A stretch of 45,089 nucleotides of DNA, taken from the NCBI RefSeq assembly GCF_900156175.1, contig NZ_FTMV01000026.1, forward strand, positions 1-45,089, given 5' to 3'. The notes under the pieces were generated by a model that saw only the letters and a program-made list of their open reading frames with translations, ran no database searches and had not been told where the DNA came from. Source of the stretch: Janthinobacterium sp. TND4EL3 (GTDB taxonomy: Bacteria > Pseudomonadota > Gammaproteobacteria > Burkholderiales > Burkholderiaceae_D). This document shows, piece by piece, positions 22,475 to 31,576 of the stretch. The position numbers and the translations under genes were made by a program. Position 1 is the first letter of the stretch; every line of letters starts with the position of its first letter.

Positions 22475-25400
22475 TACGATTCTCCTTCCACCGCCTTGAC
22501 GGCGGTGCGATTGCGCTTGCGCAAATAATTTCCCGCCTTGTCGACGGCGCCCAGCACCACGACAAAGAACACGGGCACGAAAAACACGGCCAGCACGGTG
22601 GCGGTAATCATGCCGCCGAACACGCCCGTGCCGATCGCGTGCTGCGTCTCGGCGCTGGCGCCCGTGGCCAGCATCAGCGGCACCACGCCCAGCGCGAACG
22701 CCAGCGACGTCATCAAAATCGGACGCAGGCGCAGGCGGGCCGCTTCCACCGTCGCCTCTACCAGTCCACGCCCTTGCGCCTGCAGCTGGCGCGCATATTC
22801 GACGATCAGAATGGCATTCTTCGCCGACAGGCCAATAATCGTGATCATGCCCACCTTGAAGAACACGTCGTTCGGCATGCCGCGCAGCATCACCGCCAGC
22901 ACGGCGCCCAGCAAGCCCAAAGGCACGACCAGCATCACGGAGACGGGAATCGACCAGCTTTCATACAGGGCCGCCAGCACGAGGAAGACCACCAGCATCG
23001 ACAGCGCCATCAGCATGGGCGCCTGCGACGCCGATTCCTTCTCTTGCAGCGACTGTCCCGTCCATGCCAGCGCGAAGCCCGGCGGCAATTGTTTCACGAG
23101 CCGCTCCATTTCCAGCATGGCGTCGCCGCTGGACACGCCGGGCGCCGCGCTGCCGGAAATGCGCGCCGACGGATAGCCCTGGTAGCGCACCAGCTGCAGC
23201 GGCGACTCGCTCCACACGGGGCGCACCAGCTCGCCCAGGGCCACCATGCCGCCCGCGTTATTGCGGATGCGCAAGGCCAGCACGTCGTTCAGTTGCATGC
23301 GCGACGGCGCATCGGCCTGGATGATCACCTGCTGCATGCGGCCCGCGTTCGGAAAATCGTTGACATAGGTCGACCCCATGGCCGCCGTCAGCATGTCGCC
23401 CACGGCCGTGAACGGCACGCCCAGCGCCTCGGCCTTGGCGCGGTCGATATCGAGGCGCACGCTGGCGCCGGGCGGCAAGCCGTCCGGATACACGCCCGCC
23501 ACCTTGCTGCTTTGCGCAGCCAGGGCCAGCAACTGGTTCTGCGCCGCCTGCAAGGCTTCGACGCCCTGGCTGGCGCGGTCCTGCAGGCGCAGCGAAAAGC
23601 CGGACGAATTGCCCAGTTCATCGATGGCGGGCGGCATCAGGCTCATGATCATGCCCTCCTTCGCCTGCGCCATCGCCGCCTGCGCCAGCGCCACCTCCTC
23701 CTGCGCCGTGGCGCCGTGGCGCTCTTTCCAGTCCTTCAGCATGGTGAAGGCCAGGGCCGCGTTCGGGCCGGAGCCGGAGAAGCTGAAACCGAGTACCGAC
23801 TGGTTCACCTCGATGCCGGGGCGCGACGCCACGTGCTGCTCGTACAGCTTGACGACATCGAGCGTGCGCTCCATGGTGGCGTCGGACGGCAGCTGGATCG
23901 ACGTCATGAAGTAACCCTGGTCTTCCTCGGGCAAAAAGGCCGACGGCAGCTGCATGAAGGCCACGCCCAGCGCCGCGACGATGGCGCCGTAGACAAACAT
24001 CGAGCGCCCCGCGCGCTTGAGCATGGCCACCACGCCTTTTTCGTAGCGGGCCGTCATGCGGTCAAACTGGCGGTCGAACCACAGGAAAAAGCCTTTTTTA
24101 TCGTGGTCGTGCGGGCCGATCGGTTTCAACATCGTGGCGCACAGGGCCGGCGTCAGGGTCAAGGCCAAAAAGGCCGAGAACAGGATCGACACGGCCATGG
24201 CCAGGGTGAACTGGCGGTAGATCGCGCCCACGGAACCGCTGGCCAGCGCCATCGGAATGAACACGGCCGTCAGCACCAGCGTGATGCCCACGACGGCCCC
24301 CGTGATTTCGCGCATGGCTTTCGACGTCGCTTCCTTCGGCGACAGGCCCTCGGTCGCCATCAGGCGCTCCACCGCTTCCACCACCACGATGGCGTCGTCG
24401 ACGATGATGCCGATCGCCAGCACCATGCCGAACATGGTCAGCACGTTGACGGAATAGCCGGCCATCAGCATCACGGTAAATGTGCCCAGCAGCGCGATCG
24501 GCGCGACGATGGCGGGAATCAGGGTGTAGCGTATCTTTTGCAGGAACAGATACATGACGAGGAAGACCAGCACCATCGCCTCCAGCAAGGTGGCGACGAC
24601 CTTTTCGATCGAGATCTTCACGAACGGCGCCGTGTCGAACGGCACCGAGTACTTGATCCCGGCCGGCATGGTGTGCGCCAGTTCGGCCATGCGCTCGCGC
24701 ACGGCGGCCGCCGTCTGCACGGCGTTGGCGCCCGGCGACAGCATGATGGCGGCGCCCGACGCGGCTTGGCCGTTTTCGCGGATGCTGAAATTGAAGCTTT
24801 GCGCGCCCAGCGCCACTCTCGCCACGTCGCCGATGGTCACTTTCGAGCCGTCGGCATTGGCGCGCAGGACGATGGCGGCAAATTCGGCCGGCGTGTGCAA
24901 CTGGCCCTGCACCGTCAGCGGAATCGTCACGCGCTGGCCGTGCACGGCGGGCGAATCGCCGAGGCGGCCCGGCGCGATCTGCGCATTCTGCTGCGCGATG
25001 GCGGCCGTCAGCTCGCCCATGGCGATGTTGTACGACACCAGCTTGGCCGGATCGACCCAGATGCGCATGGCCCGCTCGGAGCCGAACAGCTGCACCTTGC
25101 CCACGCCTGGGATGCGGCGCAGCTCTTCCGTCACGTTGCGCGCCAGGTAGTCGCCCAGCGCCACTTCGTCATGCTGGCCATGGTCGGAGATCAAACTGAC
25201 GATCATCAAAAAGCCGGACGACGCCGACTCCACCGTCAAGCCGTTCTGCCGCACGGCTTGCGGCAGGCGCGGCTCGATGGCCTTCAGGCGGTTCTGCACG
25301 TCCACCTGTGCCATTTCCGGGTCGGTGCCCGGCTGGAAGGTGACGGTGATCGAGGCCGAACCCGAGGTATCGGTGGACGACTCGAAATACAGCAGGTGCT

Positions 25401-25617
25401 TGACGCCCGACAGTTCGCGCTCGATCAGGCCCACGACGGAATCGTTCATGGTTTGCGGCGTGGCGCCGGGATAGCTGGCGCTGATGCTGACGCTGGGCGG
25501 CGCCACCGAAGGGAAGCGCGCAATCGGCAATTGCGGTATGGCGATCAGTCCGAACAGGACGATAAAGACCGCCACCACCCACGCAAAAACGGGGCGGTTG
25601 ATGAAAAATTGAGGCAT
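22474..25617 (-). CDS. adeB: RND multidrug efflux pump, inner-membrane transporter (AdeB-like)
   Basis: A 1047-residue HAE1-family proton-driven pump, the usual length. MPQFFINRPVFAWVVAVFIV and IPQLPIARFPSVAPPSVSIS give helix 1 and the first porter segment as in AdeB. Also visible are GMVLAIGIIVDDAIVVVEAV in helix 4 (the proton-relay Asp pair), the helix-6/7 stretch with FIPMALASGSVGAIYRQFTL, FLPEEDQGYFMTSIQLPSDA after helix 7, and ATGASAETQHAIGTGVFGGM near helix 12. Along the whole chain the text matches Acinetobacter AdeB more closely than E. coli AcrB. Substrates are probably diverse, including aminoglycosides, tigecycline and dyes if it behaves like AdeB. It lies 33 bp after adeA. Confidence 0.95.
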   Translation of the reverse strand: MPQFFINRPVFAWVVAVFIVLFGLIAIPQLPIARFPSVAPPSVSISASYPGATPQTMNDSVVGLIERELSGVKHLLYFESSTDTSGSASITVTFQPGTDPEMAQVDVQNRLKAIEPRLPQAVRQNGLTVESASSGFLMIVSLISDHGQHDEVALGDYLARNVTEELRRIPGVGKVQLFGSERAMRIWVDPAKLVSYNIAMGELTAAIAQQNAQIAPGRLGDSPAVHGQRVTIPLTVQGQLHTPAEFAAIVLRANADGSKVTIGDVARVALGAQSFNFSIRENGQAASGAAIMLSPGANAVQTAAAVRERMAELAHTMPAGIKYSVPFDTAPFVKISIEKVVATLLEAMVLVFLVMYLFLQKIRYTLIPAIVAPIALLGTFTVMLMAGYSVNVLTMFGMVLAIGIIVDDAIVVVEAVERLMATEGLSPKEATSKAMREITGAVVGITLVLTAVFIPMALASGSVGAIYRQFTLAMAVSILFSAFLALTLTPALCATMLKPIGPHDHDKKGFFLWFDRQFDRMTARYEKGVVAMLKRAGRSMFVYGAIVAALGVAFMQLPSAFLPEEDQGYFMTSIQLPSDATMERTLDVVKLYEQHVASRPGIEVNQSVLGFSFSGSGPNAALAFTMLKDWKERHGATAQEEVALAQAAMAQAKEGMIMSLMPPAIDELGNSSGFSLRLQDRASQGVEALQAAQNQLLALAAQSSKVAGVYPDGLPPGASVRLDIDRAKAEALGVPFTAVGDMLTAAMGSTYVNDFPNAGRMQQVIIQADAPSRMQLNDVLALRIRNNAGGMVALGELVRPVWSESPLQLVRYQGYPSARISGSAAPGVSSGDAMLEMERLVKQLPPGFALAWTGQSLQEKESASQAPMLMALSMLVVFLVLAALYESWSIPVSVMLVVPLGLLGAVLAVMLRGMPNDVFFKVGMITIIGLSAKNAILIVEYARQLQAQGRGLVEATVEAARLRLRPILMTSLAFALGVVPLMLATGASAETQHAIGTGVFGGMITATVLAVFFVPVFFVVVLGAVDKAGNYLRKRNRTAVKAVEGES

Positions 25618-25650
25618 GTCGTCAGACTTTCATTGTATTCAAGGTGTGCA

Positions 25651-26808
25651 TTAACGCGCCGTGGCGGCAGCCGCCGTGGCCACGACAGCCGGCTTCCACG
25701 GCTGCGGCGCGGCCGTGGCGCCCGGCTGCAGGCGCTCCTGGCCTTCGATGACGACGGTATCGCCCGCCTTCAGGCCGCCGCTGACCACGTACTGGTGCTC
25801 GACCACGTCGCCCACGGCAATCGGCTTCAAGCTGGCTTTGTTCCTGCCGTCCAGCACCCAGGCCTGCGCCTGGCCGCCGCTGCCGCGCAAGACGGCCTGC
25901 TGCGGCACGAGCACGCCATGGGCCTGCACGGCGCGGGCGATGCGGGCGCGCACGAACATGCCGGGCAGGAGCTGGCGCTGCGGATTGTCGACCAGCACGC
26001 GGATGACGGCGTCGCCCGTGCCCGCATCGACGCTGATGCCCGAGAACAGGATGCGGCCCGTGACGGGATGCGGCTGGCCGTCGGCGCCCAGGATGGTGAC
26101 GGGCAGCTTGTCCACCCCGGCCGGTCCCGACGCCTGCAGGGCCGCCAGCGCGGACGCCGGCTGGCGCACGTCCACGTACACCTTGTCGATCTGCTGGATG
26201 CGCGCCATCGGCGTGGCATCGGCCAGGCCCACGAGTGCGCCTTCCGTCACCAGTTCGGAGCCGATGCGCCCGGCAATGGGCGCCTCGATGCTGGCAAAAG
26301 CCAGGTCCAGGCGGCGCCGCGCCAGGGTCGCGCGCGCCTGCGCCACGGTGGCCACGGCCTGTTCGCGCTGGGCCTCGGCGTCGTCATACGCCTGGCGGCT
26401 GATGGCATCCGCCTCCACCAGCGGTTTCAGCCTGTCCGCCTGGCTGCTGGCGCGCTTCGCCGTGGCCACCGCGTGCTGCAGGGCGGCGGCGGCGGAATCG
26501 ACGTCCGCCTGGAACGGCGCGGGATTGAGCTGGAACAGCTTCTGCCCCGCTGTCACGTCGGCGCCCTGCTCGAACTGGCGCCGCAGCACGATGCCGCCCA
26601 CCTGCGGGCGGATGTCGGCCGTGCGGAAGGCGGCCACCCTGCCCGGCAATTCATCGCTGAGCACGACGGGCGCCGCCTGCAGCTTGAGCACCGTGACGGC
26701 GGCGGGCGGTGCCGCGCCTTCTTCCGGCGCGGGTTTGGAACAGGCGGCAAGGCTGAACAGTGCCGCGGCGATCAACATGTTTTTCTTGGAGAGGTGGTTC
26801 GGATGCAT
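25651..26808 (-). CDS. adeA: RND efflux periplasmic adaptor (AdeA-like)
   Basis: A 385-residue membrane-fusion protein starting MHPNHLSKKNMLIAAALFSL with lipobox LAAC, so it is a lipoprotein. The barrel-sandwich and hairpin domains read LPGRVAAFRTADIRPQVGGI, LRRQFEQGADVTAGQKLFQL and LDLAFASIEAPIAGRIGSEL. The beta-barrel has MARIQQIDKVYVDVRQPASA, followed by GTGDAVIRVLVDNPQRQLLP-GMFVRA. These are the classic HlyD_D23/AcrA stretches and match AdeA well. The start at 26808 has GAAAAG in front. It is the first gene of a three-gene operon divergent from the AdeRS-like system. Confidence 0.93.
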   Translation of the reverse strand: MHPNHLSKKNMLIAAALFSLAACSKPAPEEGAAPPAAVTVLKLQAAPVVLSDELPGRVAAFRTADIRPQVGGIVLRRQFEQGADVTAGQKLFQLNPAPFQADVDSAAAALQHAVATAKRASSQADRLKPLVEADAISRQAYDDAEAQREQAVATVAQARATLARRRLDLAFASIEAPIAGRIGSELVTEGALVGLADATPMARIQQIDKVYVDVRQPASALAALQASGPAGVDKLPVTILGADGQPHPVTGRILFSGISVDAGTGDAVIRVLVDNPQRQLLPGMFVRARIARAVQAHGVLVPQQAVLRGSGGQAQAWVLDGRNKASLKPIAVGDVVEHQYVVSGGLKAGDTVVIEGQERLQPGATAAPQPWKPAVVATAAAATAR

Positions 26809-26862
26809 GGTCTTTTCTATGGCGGATCCCAACCGGCGGTCCGGTCGACAGATAAGCGCAGC

Positions 26863-26891
26863 ATAAAAGGCCAAGGTGGATATTTCGTCAA
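26863..26891 (-). promoter_or_regulatory. Probable promoter of the RND pump operon
   Basis: On the minus strand, TTGACG (26891-26886) and TTTTAT (26868-26863) are 17 bp apart, about 55 bp before the adeA start. The -35 matches five of six consensus bases, and the -10 only four. A weak -10 is in keeping with an activator-dependent promoter. Confidence 0.5.
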
Positions 26892-26908
26892 AGAAATGTG
26901 GAGATTCG
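26875..26908. promoter_or_regulatory. Candidate AdeR-like binding site (direct repeats)
   Basis: Two imperfect plus-strand direct repeats, GTGGATATTTCG (26876-26887) and GTGGAGATTCG (26898-26908), start 22 bp apart, two helical turns, and bracket the -35 of the pump promoter. OmpR-type regulators bind tandem direct repeats, and AdeR of Acinetobacter is known to bind a direct repeat in the adeR-adeA gap. Similarity of the exact sequence to the Acinetobacter box could not be checked. Confidence 0.5.
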
Positions 26909-26940
26909 ATGGAGAGAAAGAAGAATGCTAGACTATTTGC

Positions 26941-27690
26941 ATGAACTATCATCACAGCGCCAGCCAGCCCTCGTTTCTTGCCACCACGCCGCCTTCCGCC
27001 CTCGTCCTGATCGCCGAAGATGAACCGCAAATCGCCCGCATCCTCGCCGGTTACCTGGAGCGCGACGGTTACCGCACGGCCTTTGCCCTCGATGGCCAGG
27101 AAGCGCTGCAGCAGCACCTGGCGCTGGCGCCGGACCTGCTGCTGCTCGACGTGCAGATGCCCCGCGTCGACGGCTGGGGCGTGCTGGCCGAAGTGCGGCG
27201 GCGCGGCGAGACGCCCGTCATCATGCTCACGGCGCGCGACCAGGATGCGGACAAGCTGGCCGCCCTGCGCGTCGGCGCCGACGACTACATCATCAAGCCC
27301 TTCAATCCGGCCGAAGTGGTGGCCCGCGTGGCGGCCGTGCTGCGCCGCTCGCGCGTGCGCCACCATCCGGTGGGCGGCCAGCGCCTGCGCTGCGGCCCCA
27401 TCGAAATCGACCAGGAAACGTACGTGGCCAGCGTGCTGCGCGACGGCGCGCCCGTGCCCTTGACCCTGACGTTGACGGAATTTCGCCTGCTGGCCCACCT
27501 GGCGCGCACGCCGCGCCGCGTCTGCAGCCGCCTGGAATTGCTGGAGTCGTGCATGCCCGAAAGCAATTCGATGGAACGCACGGTGGACAGCCACGTCAGC
27601 AAGCTGCGCAAGAAGCTGGAAGAAGCGGGCGTGATGCACATGCCGGCCAGCCTGCGCGGCGTGGGCTACCGGCTGGAAAGCGACGCCTGA
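26941..27690 (+). CDS. adeR: OmpR-family response regulator, AdeR-like
   Basis: A 249-residue regulator. The receiver (about 21-135) has the acidic pair EDE at 26-28, phospho-acceptor Asp70 in LLLLDVQMPRVDGWG, Thr in MLTARDQDADKLAAL and Lys119 in IIKPFNPAEVVARV. The winged-helix DNA-binding domain (about 150-247) ends MERTVDSHVSKLRKKLEEAG and RGVGYRLES. Wording such as TPVIMLTA-DQD-DK-AALR and ERTVDSHVSKLRKKLEE matches Acinetobacter AdeR. It overlaps the kinase start by one base (TGATG) and diverges from the pump operon, which it very likely activates. The ribosome site before ATG 26941 is weak. Confidence 0.93.
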   Translation: MNYHHSASQPSFLATTPPSALVLIAEDEPQIARILAGYLERDGYRTAFALDGQEALQQHLALAPDLLLLDVQMPRVDGWGVLAEVRRRGETPVIMLTARDQDADKLAALRVGADDYIIKPFNPAEVVARVAAVLRRSRVRHHPVGGQRLRCGPIEIDQETYVASVLRDGAPVPLTLTLTEFRLLAHLARTPRRVCSRLELLESCMPESNSMERTVDSHVSKLRKKLEEAGVMHMPASLRGVGYRLESDA

Positions 27691-28772
27691 TGCGTTTTAC
27701 GGGTCTGAACCGGCAGATCGTGCTGTCAATGTCCGTGCTGATGGTGTGCAGCATCCTGATCATCTGGATCGGCTCGTGGATCTTCTTCGCCGTCGCCTTC
27801 AAGATCGATCCCGGCATGCTGTCCGAGCCCGACGACTGGTCGCCCAGTACCGTCGAATGGCTGTGGATCTTTGCCATCACCATCTTCGGCCTGGGGCTGG
27901 CCGCCTTTTTCGCCTTCAAGCTGGCCGCGCGCATCCTGAAACCGATCAATTCCGTGATGGACAGCGTGCGCCGCGTGGCCCATGGCGACCTGTCCGCGCG
28001 CGCCTTCGCGGGCGACCGCAGCCTGGGCGAGACGGCCATGCTGGTCGATGACTTCAACAGCATGGCCGAGCGCCTGCAGCGGGGCGCCAAGGAAAGCGAA
28101 ACGTGGAATGCGGCCATCGCGCACGAACTGCGCACGCCCGTGACCATCCTGCGCGGCACCTTGCAGGGCGTCGTCGATGGCGTGTTCAAGCCCGAGGAAG
28201 TGCCGTTTTCCAGCCTGCTGGCGCAAGTCGAGGACCTGGGCCGGCTGATCGAGGATTTGCGCACCCTGAGCCTGGCCGACAGCGGCCACATGCAGCTGCG
28301 CATGGCGTGGACGGACCTGACCCTGGAAATCGAGGAAGTGGCCCGCCTGCTGGCGCAGGAAATGGAAGCGGCCGGTTTTACGCTGCAATTGCACCTGTCC
28401 GACCATCCCGTCTGCTGCGACGCGGCGCGCATCCGGCAAATCGTGCTGGCCCTGCTCGACAACGCGCGCCGCTATGCCCACCCTGGCCTGCTGCGCGTGC
28501 GCACCCGCGTGCAGGCCGGCCAGTACTACCTGAGCGTCGAGGATGCGGGCCCCGGCATTGCAGAGGAACTGGCGCCGCACGTGTTCGAGGCGTTTCGCCG
28601 CGGCGACAGCGACGGCGGCGACCTGAACGCGGGCAGCGGCCTGGGCCTGGCCGTGGTCGAAGCCATCGCGCGCGCGCACGGCGGCAGCGCGGCCTGCACG
28701 CGCGGCAAGGCGGGCGGCAGCGTGTTTACCGTCAAGTGGCCGGTCGAGCACGGCGCGCCGCCGGCCGCCTAG
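27690..28772 (+). CDS. adeS: Sensor histidine kinase, AdeS-like
   Basis: A 360-residue inner-membrane kinase. Two membrane helices (about 9-36 and 57-77) flank a very short periplasmic loop containing EPDDWSPSTVEW, which suggests signals are sensed in the membrane. A HAMP domain follows (about 78-130, ILKPINSVMDSVRRVAHGDL). The H-box WNAAIAHELRTPVTILRGTL has His145. The catalytic domain has the N-box DNARRY, G1 DAGPGIAEE and G2 GSGLGLAVVEA. H-box and following helix (GVVDGVFKPEEV, DLGRLIEDLRTLSL) match Acinetobacter AdeS closely. Translationally coupled to adeR. Its last 4 bp overlap the convergent LysR gene. Confidence 0.93.
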   Translation: MRFTGLNRQIVLSMSVLMVCSILIIWIGSWIFFAVAFKIDPGMLSEPDDWSPSTVEWLWIFAITIFGLGLAAFFAFKLAARILKPINSVMDSVRRVAHGDLSARAFAGDRSLGETAMLVDDFNSMAERLQRGAKESETWNAAIAHELRTPVTILRGTLQGVVDGVFKPEEVPFSSLLAQVEDLGRLIEDLRTLSLADSGHMQLRMAWTDLTLEIEEVARLLAQEMEAAGFTLQLHLSDHPVCCDAARIRQIVLALLDNARRYAHPGLLRVRTRVQAGQYYLSVEDAGPGIAEELAPHVFEAFRRGDSDGGDLNAGSGLGLAVVEAIARAHGGSAACTRGKAGGSVFTVKWPVEHGAPPAA

Positions 28773-29659
28773 GCAAGACCGTCGGCGCGGACCATGTCGA
28801 CAAAGGCGCGCAGCACGGGCGGCATCTGCCGCCGGCCCGGGTAGTACAGGAAGTAGCGCGAAGGCGGCGGCAGGCAGTGCTCCAGCACGCACGCCAGGCG
28901 CCCCGCCGCGATATCGGCGCGCGCGTCGGCTTCGTACACATACGCCAGTCCCGCCCCATCGCGGACCGCGCGCAGCATCAGTTCATCGTCGTCGAACACG
29001 AGCGGGCCGCCGACGGCGATGCTGACGGCGTCTTCCTCCCGCCCGAACTCCCACGCATACTGGCGCCCGCTGGGAAAGCGCCGGCCTATGCAGGCGTGCG
29101 CCAGCAAGTCGCGCGGCGTGCCCGGTGCGCCATGCACCGCCAGGTAGGCGGGCGACGCCACCACCACGAACGGCTGCGGCGCGCCCACGGGCACGGCGAT
29201 CATGTCGGCCGCCACCTGTTCGCCGAAGCGGATGCCCGCGTCAAAACCGTCGCGCACGATATCGATCATGCCGTCATCGGTGACCACCTCCACCTGCACG
29301 CGCGGATAGCGCGCCACAAAACCGGCCAGCATGGGCCCCAGCAGCAGCCGGGCGGCGGGACGGGGCACGTTCAGGCGCAGCTTGCCTGCGGGCACATCCT
29401 GCATGGCGCTCAAGTCTTGCAAGGCATCGTCGATCTCGCGCATGGCCGGCGCCAGCCGCGCCAGCAGCTGCTGCCCCGCCTGCGTCGGCGTGACGCTGCG
29501 CGTGGTGCGGTTCAGCAGGCGCACGCCCAGGCGCTCTTCCAGCGCGCGCAATGCGTGGCTGAGGGCGGAGGCGGACACGCCCCGCTCCAATGCCGCCTTG
29601 CGGAAGCTGCGCAGGCGGGCGACGGCGGCAAAGGCCGTCAATTCGTTGAGGTCAGCCAT
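28769..29659 (-). CDS. LysR-family transcriptional regulator
   Basis: A 296-residue LTTR starting MADLNELTAFAAVARLRSFR. The HTH continues VSASALSHALRALEERLGVR and LLNRTTRSVTPTQAGQQLL, the 'RTTRSVTPT' subgroup. The effector domain follows from about residue 90 with GKLRLNVPRPAARLLLGPML. It is divergent from the aldo/keto reductase gene (114 bp between starts) and probably regulates it; this subgroup frequently controls neighbouring oxidoreductases. The shared gap contains two GCATGC palindromes (29697-29730) but no clear T-N11-A box, so the operator is uncertain. Confidence 0.92.
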   Translation of the reverse strand: MADLNELTAFAAVARLRSFRKAALERGVSASALSHALRALEERLGVRLLNRTTRSVTPTQAGQQLLARLAPAMREIDDALQDLSAMQDVPAGKLRLNVPRPAARLLLGPMLAGFVARYPRVQVEVVTDDGMIDIVRDGFDAGIRFGEQVAADMIAVPVGAPQPFVVVASPAYLAVHGAPGTPRDLLAHACIGRRFPSGRQYAWEFGREEDAVSIAVGGPLVFDDDELMLRAVRDGAGLAYVYEADARADIAAGRLACVLEHCLPPPSRYFLYYPGRRQMPPVLRAFVDMVRADGLA

Positions 29660-29773
29660 AGTCGAGGAAAAAATTCATGAGAAAAATTCAGTAATGCATG
29701 CAGGATTAGCCATCTTATCGCATGCTGTTGCGTCATCCATACTCCTTGCATCTTTTTTTGAAAGGAAATGACA

Positions 29774-30772
29774 ATGGAACACAGAACACTGGGCAACTCC
29801 GGCTTGCGCGTCGCCCCTATCGGCCTGGGCTGCATGGGCATGAGCTTTGCCTACGGCGGCGCCGACGAAGCCGCCTCGCTGCGCGTGCTGCACCGCGCCG
29901 TGGAACTGGGCGTGACCCTGATCGATACGGCGGAAGTCTACGGCCCCTACGCCAACGAGGAATTGGTGGGCCGCGCCCTGAAACAGCTGCGCGGCAAAGT
30001 CAGCATCGCTACCAAGTTCGGCTTCAAGATCTTGCCGCACGGCCAGGGCGTGGAACGCATGGCCGGTGTCGACAGCCGCCCCGAACATATTCGTCAGGCG
30101 GTGGAAGGATCGCTGTCCAGGCTCGGCATCGAGTGCATCGACTTGCTGTACCAGCACCGGGTGGACCCGGCCGTGCCCATCGAAGACGTGGTCGGCGCCA
30201 TGGCCGAACTGGTGCGGGCGGGCAAGGTGCGCCACCTGGGGCTGTCGGAAGTCTCGGCCGCCACCCTGCGCCGCGCCCACGCCGTCCATCCGATTACGGC
30301 CGTGCAGTCCGAATACTCGCTGTGGAGCCGCGAGGTGGAAGCGGACGTGCTGCCCGCCTGCCGCGCGCTCGGCATCGGTTTCGTGCCCTACAGCCCGCTG
30401 GGCAGGGGCTTCCTGACGGGCCAGCTGCCGTCCAGCGCCACACTGGCGCCAGACGATTACCGTCACAGCCTGCCCCGCTTCCAGCCGCCGGCGATGGCGG
30501 CCAACGCACACATGGTTGCGGAACTGCAGCGTCTGGCAGCCGCGCGCGGTGCCACGGCAGCCCAGCTGGCCCTGGCCTGGCTGCTGGCCCAAGGCACTGA
30601 CATCGTGCCGATTCCCGGCGCCCGCAGCCTGGCCCACCTGGAAGAGAACGTGGCCGCCGCGCAACTTGCCCTGAGCGGCGCCGAGCTGGCCGCCATCGGC
30701 GCCGCCATCGCGCCCGCCAGCGTGCACGGCGCGCGCTACCCGGACACGGAGCTGGCCATGGTGGTGCTGTAA
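29774..30772 (+). CDS. Aldo/keto reductase
   Basis: A 332-residue NADPH-dependent (alpha/beta)8-barrel reductase of carbonyl compounds. AGGAA at 29763-29767 directly abuts ATG 29768 but has good spacing to ATG 29774 (MEHRTLGNSGLRVAPIGLGC), which I prefer. Conserved residues are visible: the catalytic Asp/Tyr in TLIDTAEVYGPYANEELVGR, Lys in KVSIATKFGF and His in LLYQHRVDPAVPIEDVVGAM. The cofactor region contains DIVPIPGARSLAHLEENVAA. It resembles YajO/AKR13-type enzymes that reduce aldehydes such as methylglyoxal. It has its own LysR regulator upstream. Confidence 0.93.
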   Translation: MEHRTLGNSGLRVAPIGLGCMGMSFAYGGADEAASLRVLHRAVELGVTLIDTAEVYGPYANEELVGRALKQLRGKVSIATKFGFKILPHGQGVERMAGVDSRPEHIRQAVEGSLSRLGIECIDLLYQHRVDPAVPIEDVVGAMAELVRAGKVRHLGLSEVSAATLRRAHAVHPITAVQSEYSLWSREVEADVLPACRALGIGFVPYSPLGRGFLTGQLPSSATLAPDDYRHSLPRFQPPAMAANAHMVAELQRLAAARGATAAQLALAWLLAQGTDIVPIPGARSLAHLEENVAAAQLALSGAELAAIGAAIAPASVHGARYPDTELAMVVL

Positions 30773-30880
30773 CGGGCAAGAGACAGCTCATCTATACAAC
30801 TCTCTTTGCGGCGCCGCACTTGAAATGGCTGAATCCGCTATCATTTCCAATCTGAACTATTCACTCTGAAAGGGATACAC

Positions 30881-31519
30881 ATGTCCGATTTGCTCGAAAC
30901 ACTGCAATGGCGCTACGCCACCAAGAAGATGGACCCGGCGAAAACGGTGCCGCAAGACAAGGTCGAGCGCATCCTGGAAGCCGTGCGCCTGACGGCCAGC
31001 TCCAGCGGACTGCACCCGTATGAAGTCTTCGTCGTGACGAATCCGGCCCTGCGCGAGCAGATCAAGCCGCACGCGTGGAACCAGTCGCAAGTGACGGACG
31101 CCTCGCACCTGCTGGTCTTTGCCGCCTGGGACAATTACACGGCCGAACGTATCAACGCCCGCTTTGACCTGGTCAACACCGTGCGCGGCTTCAAGAACGA
31201 AGGCTGGGAAGCGTACCGCCAGCAGATCCTGGCCACGTATCCGCAGCGCGATGCCGAGACCAACTACCAGCACGCGGCGCGCCAGGCGTACATCGGCGTG
31301 GGCACGGCGCTGATCGCCGCGGCGCAGGAAAAGGTCGATTCGACGCCGATGGAAGGCTTTGACCCGGCCAAGGTCGACGAGATCCTGGGCTTGCGCGAAA
31401 AAGGCTTGCGCTCCGTCGTCATGCTGCCGCTGGGCTACCGCGCGGACGAAGGCGACTGGCTGGTGGACCTGAAAAAAGTGCGCCCCGCGCGCGAGCAGTT
31501 CATTACCGAGCTGGCGTAA
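30881..31519 (+). CDS. NAD(P)H-dependent oxidoreductase, nitroreductase family
   Basis: A 212-residue FMN enzyme of the NfsB/DrgA type that reduces nitroaromatics or quinones. Visible are MSDLLETLQWRYATKKMDPA (the R-Y-A-T-K-x-x phosphate-binding start for FMN), LTASSSGLHPYEVFVVTNPA, and LGLREKGLRSVVMLPLGYRA (C-terminal signature with G-Y-R). AAAGGGA lies 9 nt upstream of ATG. It is a single gene closed by a strong terminator 20 bp after the stop. Confidence 0.92.
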   Translation: MSDLLETLQWRYATKKMDPAKTVPQDKVERILEAVRLTASSSGLHPYEVFVVTNPALREQIKPHAWNQSQVTDASHLLVFAAWDNYTAERINARFDLVNTVRGFKNEGWEAYRQQILATYPQRDAETNYQHAARQAYIGVGTALIAAAQEKVDSTPMEGFDPAKVDEILGLREKGLRSVVMLPLGYRADEGDWLVDLKKVRPAREQFITELA

Positions 31520-31537
31520 GCGCCGCGCCAGCGACTG

Positions 31538-31573
31538 AAAAGCGGATGCCCTCGCCGGCATCCGCTTTTTTTT
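31538..31573 (+). terminator. Rho-independent terminator after the nitroreductase gene
   Basis: A 10-bp stem (AGCGGATGCC / GGCATCCGCT) with a 6-nt loop and an 8-T tract at 31566-31573. The upstream side has four A's, so it may also stop transcription from the minus strand, where the QseC-like gene ends at 31577. Confidence 0.9.
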
Positions 31574-31576
31574 CGT

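Noticed and set aside
22639..26931. A 1430-codon plus-strand open frame opposite the RND pump genes
   Set aside because: It is antisense to three clear pump genes, is rich in Arg/His/Gln/Gly as expected from GC-rich shadow frames, and shows no domain.
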